A DNA stretch of 16,229 nt from JAUUZT01 sp964654015 (GCA_964654015.1 CAZZHQ010000049.1:1-16229); one strand, 5' to 3'; counted from the first letter of the stretch, positions 1-7,565 are shown. Made by a program: numbers and translations. The notes: generated from the letters alone by a model not told the origin.

Positions 1-87
1 CCACGTACCCAGGCATTACCTGTATGAGCTCAGCAGAGGACATTTCTAATGAGTTAAAAGAGAGGACATTTCTAAAGAGTTTTGACA
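1..87. mobile_element. Probable right terminal part of an IS21-like insertion sequence (element cut by window edge)
   Basis: Two near-identical 21-base copies, differing at one base, lie at 35-55 and 61-81, spaced 26 bases apart. Each contains GAGGACATTTCTAA followed by GAGTT. The second runs into TTGACA, so the array ends with the bases ACA at 87. IS21-family elements carry multiple short repeats inside their ends and begin with TG and end with CA, which fits this layout. No transposase is visible because the window starts here. It could instead be a solo remnant, a MITE, or an unrelated regulatory repeat. The family name is an inference. Confidence 0.45.
35..81 (+). repeat. Pair of 21-bp direct repeats
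   Basis: The copies are at 35-55 and 61-81 and match at 20 of 21 positions (T versus A at the sixteenth base). The spacing of 26 bases is about two and a half helical turns. They sit upstream of the first gene and most likely belong to the end of an insertion element. Confidence 0.8.
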
Positions 88-109
88 CGCAATATTAAAA
101 TCATATACA
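82..109 (+). promoter_or_regulatory. Candidate sigma70 promoter, -35 inside the IS end
   Basis: A perfect TTGACA at 82-87 is followed after 16 bases by TATACA at 104-109. A second, perfect TATAAT lies at 128-133 but has no good -35 partner at 17 bases. Either could drive the gene starting at 170. The TTGACA forms the last six bases of the presumed insertion-sequence end, so the element may supply an outward -35. Confidence 0.45.
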
Positions 110-169
110 AAACATTTCCCCCTCGTATATAATAGATACTGTTAAAATTCCAGAGGAGAAATTGAAGAA

Positions 170-1618
170 ATGACAAGGAAGCTGCCCCCATATACGGGGC
201 TGATTTTAGTTATCTGTCTCCTCGCTACCGTTTTTAGCCTGCCCTCCCAATCCTTCGCCCAGGACACCCTGGAGGATTACATATCTGGAGTCTATTTCAC
301 TGGCATCGGCTGCCGGCACTGCGCCAGGACAGACCCCATGGTATTAGAGGAACTGCCAGGCGAATATCCCAACTTGATTATCCTGGAATATGAAATCTAC
401 GATCTGGAGCAGAATGCCCCTTTATTCGAGGAATATTCACGTGTATACGACTCTGGATTCGATGTGCCCCAGATAATCTTCAACAAGGAGCAGTATCTCA
501 GCAATGACATCTCGATATTGAAAAACCTGAGGGGCAGCCTGGACGATATGGACTATAGCCCGGTAGCACTTATCGACGGTAGCTCCCTTGACTTCCAGGA
601 ACTAGACCTGCTCTCCCTGCCCGGCTATCCGAAGATATGGCACCAGAATAAAATAGCCGTGAAAATGGGACCTGAGGGGGATAGCGACCTTCTAAAGAAC
701 TTAATCCTTGAAGAAGACCTGCCAGCTGTTTTGAAAGGGAAAGATTATACTCCTATAGAGCCGCAGGTTGTGGGGCTTTCGGGTAAAGACGTCGACTTCG
801 ATAACGCTATCCTGGTTGGCGATTGGGTCTTCCAGTGGAACGGAGACCGAATGGGAATCGGCCCGGCAGTAAACGGAATTGACCCTCCAGCAATAATGGA
901 TTCGCCTCCGGAGGCAATCAATCACAATGTAACCCTGGCCAAGATTATTTCCCTGGCACTGGTAGACGCAGTTAACCCCTGTGCCTTCGCAGTATTAATA
1001 CTGCTGCTCACTGCCATACTGACGTACAATCCTGGCAACAGGCGAAGTGTACTACTTGCTGGATTAATGTTTATCGCTGCAATCTTCGCCATGTATTTCG
1101 TCTACGGGCTGATATTCATCAAGTTCTTCCAATTGATACAAGCTTTAAACATGGTTAAAATGTGGTTGTTCAAGGTACTGGCAGTGGTAGCCATTATCTT
1201 CGGCATACTTAACATCAGGGACTCCATCAAATACAAGCCAGGTGGGATTGGAACCGAGATGCCCTTGATGCTGAGGCCCAGGATGCAAGCTCTGATTGCC
1301 AGGGTAACATCACCCAGGGGGGCCTTTATTACAGGCTTATTCGTCACCCTTTTCCTGCTTCCCTGCACCATCGGTCCCTATGTCATAGCAGCAGGCATTC
1401 TCTCCGTATTCGACATGATGGCTAATATCCCTGTCCTGTTGCTCTATAACCTGATATTCGTTGTTCCCATGCTGGTAATAGTGGGAATAGTCTACCTGGG
1501 CCTGAAAGGAGTGAAGGATGTCGAGGAATGGAAGAACAGGCATATCACCAAGTTACACCTGGTAGCAGGAATTCTCATGCTCTTTGTGGGAGTAGCTCTG
1601 CTGATGGGATGGGTCTAA
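170..1618 (+). CDS. Thioredoxin-like domain fused to CcdA/DsbD-type transmembrane domain (thiol:disulfide interchange protein)
   Basis: The 482-residue protein probably passes electrons across the membrane to extracytoplasmic thiols. A signal peptide covers about residues 1-30 (cleavage likely after FA30). A thioredoxin-fold domain follows with the redox pair CRHC at 48-51 and a probable cis-proline at VP100. From about residue 255 to the end there are some six membrane segments of the DsbD/CcdA type. They carry one cysteine in NPCAF (C271) and one in LPCTIGPY (C399), the pair that relays reducing equivalents from cytoplasmic thioredoxin in this family. AGAGGAG at 152-158 is the ribosome binding site, 11 bases before ATG. 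The downstream metallohydrolase lies 52 bases on, on the same strand. Role is inferred from the family; the redox partner (cytochrome c maturation or general disulfide reduction) cannot be told. Confidence 0.85.
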   Translation: MTRKLPPYTGLILVICLLATVFSLPSQSFAQDTLEDYISGVYFTGIGCRHCARTDPMVLEELPGEYPNLIILEYEIYDLEQNAPLFEEYSRVYDSGFDVPQIIFNKEQYLSNDISILKNLRGSLDDMDYSPVALIDGSSLDFQELDLLSLPGYPKIWHQNKIAVKMGPEGDSDLLKNLILEEDLPAVLKGKDYTPIEPQVVGLSGKDVDFDNAILVGDWVFQWNGDRMGIGPAVNGIDPPAIMDSPPEAINHNVTLAKIISLALVDAVNPCAFAVLILLLTAILTYNPGNRRSVLLAGLMFIAAIFAMYFVYGLIFIKFFQLIQALNMVKMWLFKVLAVVAIIFGILNIRDSIKYKPGGIGTEMPLMLRPRMQALIARVTSPRGAFITGLFVTLFLLPCTIGPYVIAAGILSVFDMMANIPVLLLYNLIFVVPMLVIVGIVYLGLKGVKDVEEWKNRHITKLHLVAGILMLFVGVALLMGWV

Positions 1619-1670
1619 CAGCAAGTAATAGCCATAAACTTCGCAGACTGGTTAACGCAGGAGTCAAGCA

Positions 1671-2312
1671 ATGACAATCATAATAGAAGACGACGACATT
1701 CAGATAGAACGGCTGGAACCGTCGCCTTTTGCAGCCAACGCCTACATCTTGTTATGTAAATCAACCGGGGACAGTGTGCTAATAGATGCGCCTGCCAAAC
1801 CCGGGATGATATTGCAGCATCTGGAAAGGAGCACTCCCCGCTATATCCTGCTGACCCATACCCATGCCGACCACATAGGGGCTCTATCTGAACTTCGCTC
1901 CGCACTGGCTATTCCCACTGCTATCCACCCCTCCGAAGCTGGTAACCTGGCATCAACTCCGGAACTGCTGCTGCGACATGGCGACGAGCTGTCCTTCGGC
2001 AAGATAACGCTAAAGGTGTTGCATACCCCGGGTCATACCCCGGGTAGCATATGCTTTCTAACCGGTCGCTATCTGCTGGCAGGGGATAGTATCTTCCCCG
2101 GCGGCCCAGGAAAAACCAGTTCACCAGCCCATTTCAGGCAAATCGTCGAATCCATCAAGAGGGAAATTCTGACACTACCCGATGATACCGAAATATATCC
2201 GGGGCACGGCGACTCCGGCACAGTGAAGCAGGTAAAGGAAGATTTTGCCGTTTTCTCCTCCCGACAACACGCTCCTGAACTCCACGGCAACGTGCTCTGG
2301 CTTTCTGCATAA
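1671..2312 (+). CDS. Metallo-beta-lactamase-fold hydrolase (glyoxalase II-like)
   Basis: This is a 213-residue cytoplasmic enzyme with a complete dinuclear zinc site. THTHADHIG (62-70) gives ligands H63, H65, D67 and H68. The others are H122 in PGHTPGS, D139 in AGDSIFPGGPG and H179 in YPGHGDSG. Length and motif order match the small glyoxalase II-like group that cleaves thioesters such as S-acyl-thiol adducts, but many members have unknown substrates. AGGAG at 1659-1663 sits seven bases before the ATG. It follows the thiol-disulfide protein on the same strand and could be cotranscribed. It is convergent with the deacetylase, leaving 24 bases between stop codons and no visible terminator. The fold is certain; the substrate is not. 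Confidence 0.9.
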   Translation: MTIIIEDDDIQIERLEPSPFAANAYILLCKSTGDSVLIDAPAKPGMILQHLERSTPRYILLTHTHADHIGALSELRSALAIPTAIHPSEAGNLASTPELLLRHGDELSFGKITLKVLHTPGHTPGSICFLTGRYLLAGDSIFPGGPGKTSSPAHFRQIVESIKREILTLPDDTEIYPGHGDSGTVKQVKEDFAVFSSRQHAPELHGNVLWLSA

Positions 2313-2336
2313 CAGGTTCGTGTTTGGGAATCAGTC

Positions 2337-3038
2337 TTAGTGCAGCATCTGCACCCGGTGAAATGCCTCCCCAAATTCGAAGTCATATCGCTCTGCCATC
2401 GCCCTGTAACGCTCTTTCAACCGTGCCTCTAGGTCCAGTTCCGAGGGAATTTCCTTCATCTGGCTACGGTGGCAACGTAGTGCCGCCAGTTTCAACTCCA
2501 CAGTATCACTGATATCAAAACAGCAGTTAGGCTCCTCCGAGCCCCAGAGTAATATCTCCTCAACTTTATGAGGGGCAAGTCCCTCCTCCAGTAAATCGGG
2601 ATAGGATAGATGATCACGAGCAAAGGGAAAAATCGCATCCAGAACCACGCGCCCGGTGATGCGATGGTCACGATGCCAGATATAGCGACGGTAGGGATCG
2701 GCTGTGACTACGGTTTGAGGCCGATACGTCCTTATAACGCGAACCAGGTCCTTCCTGAACCCTGGAGTGTCCTCCAATCCCTGGTCAGGATAACGCAGAA
2801 ATACCACTTCCCTCACACCCAGCAGGTCAGCCGCCTCCTGCTGTTCTTGTTCCCTCGTTACAATCAGGTCCTTCGGGCTGATACTTGTATCGCTGGTACC
2901 CTTGTCACCCGTGGTACATACTACATATACCACATCTTTCCCTTCCCTGACCCAGTGCAGTACGGTTCCGGCGACCCCAAACTCGGCATCATCAGGATGT
3001 GGCGTTATAACCAGCACCTGAGCTGTTTTACTTATCAT
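2337..3038 (-). CDS. PIG-L/LmbE family N-acetylglucosaminyl deacetylase (MshB/BshB-like)
   Basis: The 233-residue protein is a zinc-dependent deacetylase. The hallmark HPDD is at residues 14-17 (H14, D16, D17) after the strand VLVITP, and WHRDH at 121-125 supplies the third zinc ligand, probably H125. Family members remove acetyl from N-acetylglucosamine-containing small molecules: MshB in mycothiol, BshB in bacillithiol, PIG-L in GPI anchors. The frame stays open 32 codons further upstream, but I chose ATG at 3038 because GGGAGG lies seven bases before it and the homologous core begins right after it. It is transcribed divergently from the double GNAT gene, across a compact promoter region. 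With the MshA-like gene nearby it suggests sugar-thiol synthesis, but LmbE proteins also serve antibiotic and glycan pathways. Confidence 0.88.
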   Translation of the reverse strand: MISKTAQVLVITPHPDDAEFGVAGTVLHWVREGKDVVYVVCTTGDKGTSDTSISPKDLIVTREQEQQEAADLLGVREVVFLRYPDQGLEDTPGFRKDLVRVIRTYRPQTVVTADPYRRYIWHRDHRITGRVVLDAIFPFARDHLSYPDLLEEGLAPHKVEEILLWGSEEPNCCFDISDTVELKLAALRCHRSQMKEIPSELDLEARLKERYRAMAERYDFEFGEAFHRVQMLH

Positions 3039-3076
3039 GTACAAACCTCCCAGAATTAGTAGAGGAATACACGCCA

Positions 3077-3106
3077 ATTGTATAGCATCAACCCGCCTGT
3101 TACAAT
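3077..3106. promoter_or_regulatory. Overlapping divergent promoters (deacetylase and double GNAT)
   Basis: ATTGTA at 3077-3082 and TACAAT at 3101-3106 form an inverted repeat. Read forward, TTGTAT (3078-3083), 17 bases and TACAAT make a promoter for the GNAT gene. Read on the minus strand, TTGTAA, 17 bases and TACAAT make one for the deacetylase. Each hexamer acts as -10 in one direction and overlaps the -35 in the other. The two -10 boxes match consensus at five of six; the -35 boxes are weaker. Transcription could start near 3113 (+) and 3070 (-). Confidence 0.5.
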
Positions 3107-3115
3107 TTAGCCTCG

Positions 3116-4069
3116 ATGATAGCCGGAACAGCAATGAACAGTCACGCTTGCCATATCAGGAACTATCGTCCAGACGATTTCGAGAGCTACGTCCGCTTTC
3201 ATGACGAAGCCAGAAAACTGGAGCTGGTACCTTCCCATACCTTGCCGCTGACGATTACCATGCGATTACACAGGCCACATTATAATCCAACACAGGACTT
3301 GTTCCTGGCTATAGTGGACGGGAAAGTCATTGCTTACCTTGATGTCAGCAGGGAGGCAGAGATCGGGCGAATGGTCCTCGATTGTATGGTGTGCCCAGAT
3401 GAGCGCAGAAAGGGCATCGCCACTGCGTTGTTCAACCATGCCACGCACTATGCAGCAGAAACAGGAATACAGATAGTTCATTTAAACATAGCCAGTGATA
3501 ACATCGCCGCAAAAGGACTATTTCAGGAACTGGGCTTTACCTTTGTTCGTCATTTCATTGAGTTCGGCTTGAACTTCGCTGATACGCCACTGCCTGACGT
3601 TCCAGAGACAGAGTTCACCTGTCGTCATCTACAACGCGGTGAGGAGCAAGCCCTGGTCGAGCTACAGAATCGGGCTTTCCTTGATACGTGGGGCTTTAAT
3701 CCCAACACCGTGGAGGACATCGTTTATAGCCTCAAACTGCAGGCAGGCAACCCCTCCGATATAATTCTGGCGGTCAAAGAAAACCAGATAATCGGCTATT
3801 GCTGGACTGTACCACAAGCGGAAAAAGGAATTCCTTCAGCAGCCAGTCAAAGCAGTCTGATACACATGCTCGGGGTAGCTTCAGAATATCGGGGGCAAGG
3901 AGCAGGAAAAATGTTGCTGTCTACGGGGCTTCACTATCTAAAAGAGAAAGGAGCAGACTTAGTAACCCTCACTGCGGACAGTGAAAACGCCGACGCCTGC
4001 AACCTGTATAGCTCCTTTGGATTCAGAGATATCTCTACCAGGCTGTGGTATGAGAGAAGGCTCGCCTAG
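3116..4069 (+). CDS. Tandem GNAT acetyltransferase, mycothiol synthase (MshD)-like
   Basis: The protein has 317 residues and two GNAT domains. The first spans about 12-155, with the acyl-CoA loop at VCPDERRKGIATAL (92-105). The second spans about 167-317, with RGQGAG at 259-264 and the end motif NLYSSFGF (296-303). Length and two-domain plan equal those of MshD, which acetylates the cysteine amine of Cys-GlcN-inositol. The second domain also has MshD-like features: NRAF near 185-188, IIGYCWT (225-231) and HMLGVASEYRGQG (250-262). No good Shine-Dalgarno precedes ATG 3116; ATG 3134 in the same frame, giving 311 residues, is an alternative. The predicted transcript start near 3113 could make the first start almost leaderless. 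Its stop overlaps that of the convergent glycosyltransferase. A generic double GNAT with another amine substrate is possible. Confidence 0.8.
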   Translation: MIAGTAMNSHACHIRNYRPDDFESYVRFHDEARKLELVPSHTLPLTITMRLHRPHYNPTQDLFLAIVDGKVIAYLDVSREAEIGRMVLDCMVCPDERRKGIATALFNHATHYAAETGIQIVHLNIASDNIAAKGLFQELGFTFVRHFIEFGLNFADTPLPDVPETEFTCRHLQRGEEQALVELQNRAFLDTWGFNPNTVEDIVYSLKLQAGNPSDIILAVKENQIIGYCWTVPQAEKGIPSAASQSSLIHMLGVASEYRGQGAGKMLLSTGLHYLKEKGADLVTLTADSENADACNLYSSFGFRDISTRLWYERRLA

Positions 4070-5283
4070 CAGGGCAACGCCTCCCTGCAACCCAGCATCA
4101 CCTGGTATTGATCGTCTATATCCCTGGCAACATCCATCCAACTAAAGCCGGCAACCACGGCCCGAGACTCCTCAGCAGTCTTTGAACGAAGACCTGTAGT
4201 CGACAGGACATTAATGATACCTTCAGCAAGGTGGGATGGTTCATGGTCATCTACCATATATCCAGCATTATGATGTTCAAACAATGATTCGATAATGCCA
4301 ACCCGGGTGGCTACTATCGGTGTTCCGCATGCCAGCGATTCCAGCGCTACCAGCCCAAAACTCTCATAATACGAGGGAATCACACAGACATCAGCAGCAT
4401 TGTAATAGTAAGGCAACTCCTGCTGGTCAACCATGCCAATGAAGTCAACCGAATCTCCGATACCCAGGCTGTACGCGAGATTTCGCAATCCAGCCAGTTC
4501 AGGTTGGCTCTGTTCATCCCCGCCTACCACCACCAGGCGAATCCCTCTATAATCCTGTAAACATGACATTGCCCTGAGCAGGTCATCTATTCCCTTAAGT
4601 GCCTCGATTCTGCCCACAAACAGGATTGTTCGCCGCTCGTCCAGTCCCAGGTAGCACCGCGCCAGTTCCTTATCCATGCTGCGAAACAGTTCCAGGTTGA
4701 CACCACATGGGACCACGGCAATCCTGCCCGGTGGGGCATGATAATAGTTAATTAAATCAGTTCGTTCCTGTTCGGTGGCGGCGATGATGCGGTCACAGGC
4801 CTGGACCATTCCCCGCTCCCTCTTTATGCGTATATCAGGCTCAACCCCTTCCATACTGGCGGCATTCTTAACAGCGCCAAGGGTGTGAAACATCATCATG
4901 TGAGGCACCTGCCATAACTCTTTCATGAGCCTTCCTACACATCCCGACAACCAGTAGTGACTGTGTATCAAATCATAACGCAGGCCACAGCTCCGGCGAA
5001 AGTCTTCCAGGTTAGAGGCAAAATCATCCAGATAGGAATAAACCATCGTTTTATGTATGTCTTTTACCTCTCCTGCACGGAGATGAATTAGTCTAACACC
5101 CTGCCCTACCTCTATTATTTCGCTATCCATTGGATCATGTGCACGGGTGAACACGTCCACCTGATGTCCCTGTTTTTCCAGCTCAGCAGAAAGTTCACGG
5201 ATATAAATACTCATGCCACCAGTGTCCTTGCTCCCAATCTTTCCCATCGGGCAGCTATGGACACTAAGCATGGCTATGTTCAA
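4066..5283 (-). CDS. GT4 glycosyltransferase, MshA-like
   Basis: This 405-residue GT-B enzyme transfers a sugar from a nucleotide donor. The N-terminal acceptor domain carries SVHSCPMG (7-14), KDTGGMSIYI (19-28), YDLIHSHYWLSG (103-114) and HTLGAVKN (133-140), all close to the pattern of MshA, which joins GlcNAc to inositol phosphate. The donor domain shows GRIEALKG (224-231) and the E-x7-E motif ESFGLVALE (307-315). The start is TTG at 5283, giving MNIAMLSVHS as expected for the family; ATG at 5271 is the fallback and would remove part of the first strand. No clear Shine-Dalgarno is seen. It lies 58 bases downstream of the FemAB-like gene on the same strand and is probably cotranscribed. Sucrose-phosphate-synthase-like or exopolysaccharide roles are alternatives; fold and retaining GT4 chemistry are secure. 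Confidence 0.87.
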   Translation of the reverse strand: MNIAMLSVHSCPMGKIGSKDTGGMSIYIRELSAELEKQGHQVDVFTRAHDPMDSEIIEVGQGVRLIHLRAGEVKDIHKTMVYSYLDDFASNLEDFRRSCGLRYDLIHSHYWLSGCVGRLMKELWQVPHMMMFHTLGAVKNAASMEGVEPDIRIKRERGMVQACDRIIAATEQERTDLINYYHAPPGRIAVVPCGVNLELFRSMDKELARCYLGLDERRTILFVGRIEALKGIDDLLRAMSCLQDYRGIRLVVVGGDEQSQPELAGLRNLAYSLGIGDSVDFIGMVDQQELPYYYNAADVCVIPSYYESFGLVALESLACGTPIVATRVGIIESLFEHHNAGYMVDDHEPSHLAEGIINVLSTTGLRSKTAEESRAVVAGFSWMDVARDIDDQYQVMLGCREALPC

Positions 5284-5341
5284 TTTTTCTTTTAGTACGC
5301 TAATTTTCCCTCTCCCGGTAATATAGCTGTTCTATTCCCTT

Positions 5342-6319
5342 TTAACCTAGCTCTATCTGACAACGTGATATGGAAACCTCTTTTCCCCCCAGTCGATATT
5401 TATACAAATCAGAGCCTTTCATGAAATCAAACATTCTTTTTTCCTTCATAATGCTGTCCTTGAGACAATACATCTTGGAAAGCAATCCTACACTCAATGA
5501 ACTATAGTTGGAGTCATAACTACTGTTATATAGATACACCGCACCTCGGTAGTTGAAATACATAACCATAGCCACATCTTTTCCATCCAGCTCAAGGACT
5601 CCAACCTTCAACAACCCTGCCGCGGCCATATTCCATGTCATCCGACGGAAGAAGGCTTCCATATAATCGGTCATGAACTCCCATTTATCCTCTCTGCTAT
5701 TACGAAACATCTCCAGGAAGTGGTCGATAACTCCTTCAATCGCCTTTCCGTAATCAAGTATACGATAGTCCAGCTCTCCGTATTCCAGTAACCTGCGCCA
5801 TTTACGCTTCAGCTCATGTCGCTGCTTGGAGTTAAGTATGGCTAGATAACCTTTCCAACTTTGAGGTAACTCAATCTCCAGGGAAACGGCTTCCTGCTCA
5901 ATACTAACCCGGTAACCACGTTCTCTTGCTACGGGAATAAGTTCCTGTATCACCGTGGAATCCGGCCTCAAACAGTGCAGGTCCAGGCATCTTACGCTTC
6001 TTCGTCCCAGCTCATCGAGTAGTACATTAAAGAAGTCCTTATCCCTCTTCGGGGTTACCACAAAATCCAGGTAATCACATACATCAGGACTGCCCATAAA
6101 ACGAGCTACTCCGTCCTCTATTAATAGAGGGGCAATGCCAATTACGTTTTTATCTTCATGGACGATTGAAATGTATGATTCAGCACCTGCGCCAAAGTGC
6201 TGCCACCATGTCCTCAACCAAAATGGCAAAGCAAAAAGGCAGTTCCACCTCAGATGCTGTAAATTATCCCATGAAGACACAAGGTCATCGAGCTTTGTGG
6301 TATTGATTTTATAGCTCAT
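5342..6319 (-). CDS. FemAB-fold GNAT protein (BioF2-like acetyltransferase domain)
   Basis: The protein has 325 residues and no signal peptide or membrane segment. It resembles the CelD/BioF2-like group (PF13480), which has two GNAT-like halves related to FemX-type aminoacyl transferases. Supporting features are a first half with IGIAPLLIEDG (60-70), LDLHCLRPDS (112-121), a basic helix SKQRHELKRKWRRL (164-177), and the C-terminal signature FDFMKGSDLYKYRLGG (297-312), a typical ending of this family. Such proteins are often found beside glycosyltransferases in polysaccharide or small-molecule clusters and are thought to acylate sugars or amines. It leads the two-gene minus-strand unit with the MshA-like gene. 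The ATG has no recognisable Shine-Dalgarno. The acceptor is unknown. Confidence 0.75.
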   Translation of the reverse strand: MSYKINTTKLDDLVSSWDNLQHLRWNCLFALPFWLRTWWQHFGAGAESYISIVHEDKNVIGIAPLLIEDGVARFMGSPDVCDYLDFVVTPKRDKDFFNVLLDELGRRSVRCLDLHCLRPDSTVIQELIPVARERGYRVSIEQEAVSLEIELPQSWKGYLAILNSKQRHELKRKWRRLLEYGELDYRILDYGKAIEGVIDHFLEMFRNSREDKWEFMTDYMEAFFRRMTWNMAAAGLLKVGVLELDGKDVAMVMYFNYRGAVYLYNSSYDSNYSSLSVGLLSKMYCLKDSIMKEKRMFDFMKGSDLYKYRLGGKEVSISRCQIELG

Positions 6320-6333
6320 GGCTGCTGCTATCA

Positions 6334-6350
6334 GCTTAGCATGTTAGCTT
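6334..6350. repeat. Imperfect inverted repeat upstream of the FemAB-like gene
   Basis: AGCTTAGCAT and ATGTTAGCT form an imperfect palindrome centred on CATG-like bases, about 15-30 bases upstream of the minus-strand ATG. It could be an operator or a 5' leader hairpin. It has mismatches and is short, so chance is possible. Confidence 0.3.
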
Positions 6351-6502
6351 ATCTGAATCAATTCGCCTTCCTGCCATGTTTGTTATTGCGAACGAAGTGA
6401 ACTTACCATCCTGAATTGAGCCTGATGGTGGATACCTGCTCCCGCGGGTATGACAAAATAGGGACAGAAACGACAAGGAAAAAGCAGTGGGCTATCCACA
6501 GG

Positions 6503-6511
6503 TGCTATACT
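6503..6511 (+). promoter_or_regulatory. Extended -10 promoter for the HD-kinase-PdxA2 operon
   Basis: TGCTATACT combines an extended TG element (6503-6504) with TATACT (6506-6511), which matches the -10 consensus at five of six. No convincing -35 lies upstream, as is usual for extended -10 promoters. Transcription would start near 6518, leaving a 22-base leader that ends in AGGGGAGG at 6528-6535 before ATG 6540. Confidence 0.45.
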
Positions 6512-6539
6512 ATCAATTCTGGTAAATAGGGGAGGCCAG

Positions 6540-7565
6540 ATGGCTAATAAAAGCACCGATTATCAAAAAATTCAGACCAAACTGAACGAACTGGCACTGG
6601 AAACCTTTGGGCTCTGGGATGAGGGCCGCGTTGGCTTTCGCTGGAAACACTACCTGTCTAACCACACCCAGAGGGTGCATGCCATATGCCTCGAACTTGG
6701 CAAGCGTGAGGGCGCTAACCAGCTTGCACTTTCTCTTGCCGCAACCCTTCATGACATCACCAAGCCCTATGACGGAGAAATATATACGGATGGTGATGGC
6801 AAAAGGATACTTGATGAAAATGGCTTCTGGAAAAATGAGGTGCTGATGCCTGCCCGCAGCAATATCGTCACCAAACTCTACGATAGCAATAATCTCTATG
6901 GCTCCATGCATCATATCTCAGGGGCGTTCATAGCCAGGAAAATACTGGAGGGATACGGGTTAGAGCCGGACTTCGTGGATAACGTATGTTCAATCATCGC
7001 CGCTCATATAAAGCCACTGAGGCTGACTCCAGAGGAATATGATCATGTCTATGGCAAAATGGAACACCAGATCATCTACGACGCAGATACCATGGATGCT
7101 AACCTAGGCTATGTTGCTTTCTTTCGTAATATTCACATTCACGCCCTGAGGCATCTCCAGAACGGAAGCTTTAACATAGCACGCTACATTGCCAGTATTG
7201 AGCCATGGATCAACCTCAAACAAAGCTTCGCCAATGGACTGTTCACCAAATTGGCGCGCGAGATGGGGGAAAAGAGGCAACGGCGCAAACAGCAGCTATA
7301 CCAGCAGCTTATCGCAGAACAAAATAATCCGGAACTAAACATGAAATATGGGATGCTCGGTGTTATCAGCTATTTCGTAAGCCAGACCAGCGAGCCGAAC
7401 TTCGCTAAGGAAATGCTCCATCTTCAGCAAAGCTGGATTCCAGAACGGGAGAGATGGCTCGATCAAAATTCACATGGCACTGACTCAGAGCAAGCCAGGC
7501 AAAGTCTGCAACGCGTCATGGATTTCTGTGAAACCATCAGTGAAGAAGCCACTGGAAGGAAATGA
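6540..7565 (+). CDS. HD-domain metal-dependent phosphohydrolase
   Basis: This is a 341-residue soluble protein. The HD metal-binding residues occur in family order: H47 (QRVHAIC), H71-D72 (TLHDITKP), H124/H125 (SMHHISGA), H156 (IIAAH) and D181/D183 (YDADT). HD proteins hydrolyse phosphate esters or nucleotides. The C-terminal third (about 230-341) is basic and helical, with no motif I recognise. The ribosome binding site AGGGGAGG at 6528-6535 is four bases from ATG. Its stop overlaps the kinase start in ATGA (7562-7565), so the two are translationally coupled. That context suggests a role with four-carbon acid phosphates, perhaps as a phosphatase or a nucleotide-signal hydrolase, but the sequence does not give the substrate. 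Confidence 0.82.
   Translation: MANKSTDYQKIQTKLNELALETFGLWDEGRVGFRWKHYLSNHTQRVHAICLELGKREGANQLALSLAATLHDITKPYDGEIYTDGDGKRILDENGFWKNEVLMPARSNIVTKLYDSNNLYGSMHHISGAFIARKILEGYGLEPDFVDNVCSIIAAHIKPLRLTPEEYDHVYGKMEHQIIYDADTMDANLGYVAFFRNIHIHALRHLQNGSFNIARYIASIEPWINLKQSFANGLFTKLAREMGEKRQRRKQQLYQQLIAEQNNPELNMKYGMLGVISYFVSQTSEPNFAKEMLHLQQSWIPERERWLDQNSHGTDSEQARQSLQRVMDFCETISEEATGRK

Larger units (their letters stand above)
6320..6539. other. Divergent intergenic region, 220 bp
   Basis: This gap separates the minus-strand GNAT/glycosyltransferase unit from the plus-strand HD-kinase-PdxA2 unit, so it should hold promoters for both. It contains the imperfect palindrome at 6334-6350. Further on is a palindromic patch at 6432-6451, in which ATACC and GGTAT flank CCCGCGGG (6441-6448). 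An extended -10 lies at 6503-6511. I see no open reading frame or RNA gene in it. Confidence 0.6.

Noticed and set aside
35..81. CRISPR-like repeat pair
   Set aside because: There are only two copies, no further array, no cas genes and an A/T-rich 5-base gap; an insertion-sequence end explains it better.
2610..3059. Plus-strand open frame of 149 codons
   Set aside because: It lies wholly opposite the PIG-L deacetylase, which has intact motifs and a ribosome binding site; the encoded sequence looks like antisense.
3039..3134. Upstream extension of the deacetylase by 32 residues to ATG 3134
   Set aside because: GGGAGG is ideally placed for the ATG at 3038, and the extension would run through the divergent promoter region and overlap the GNAT start.
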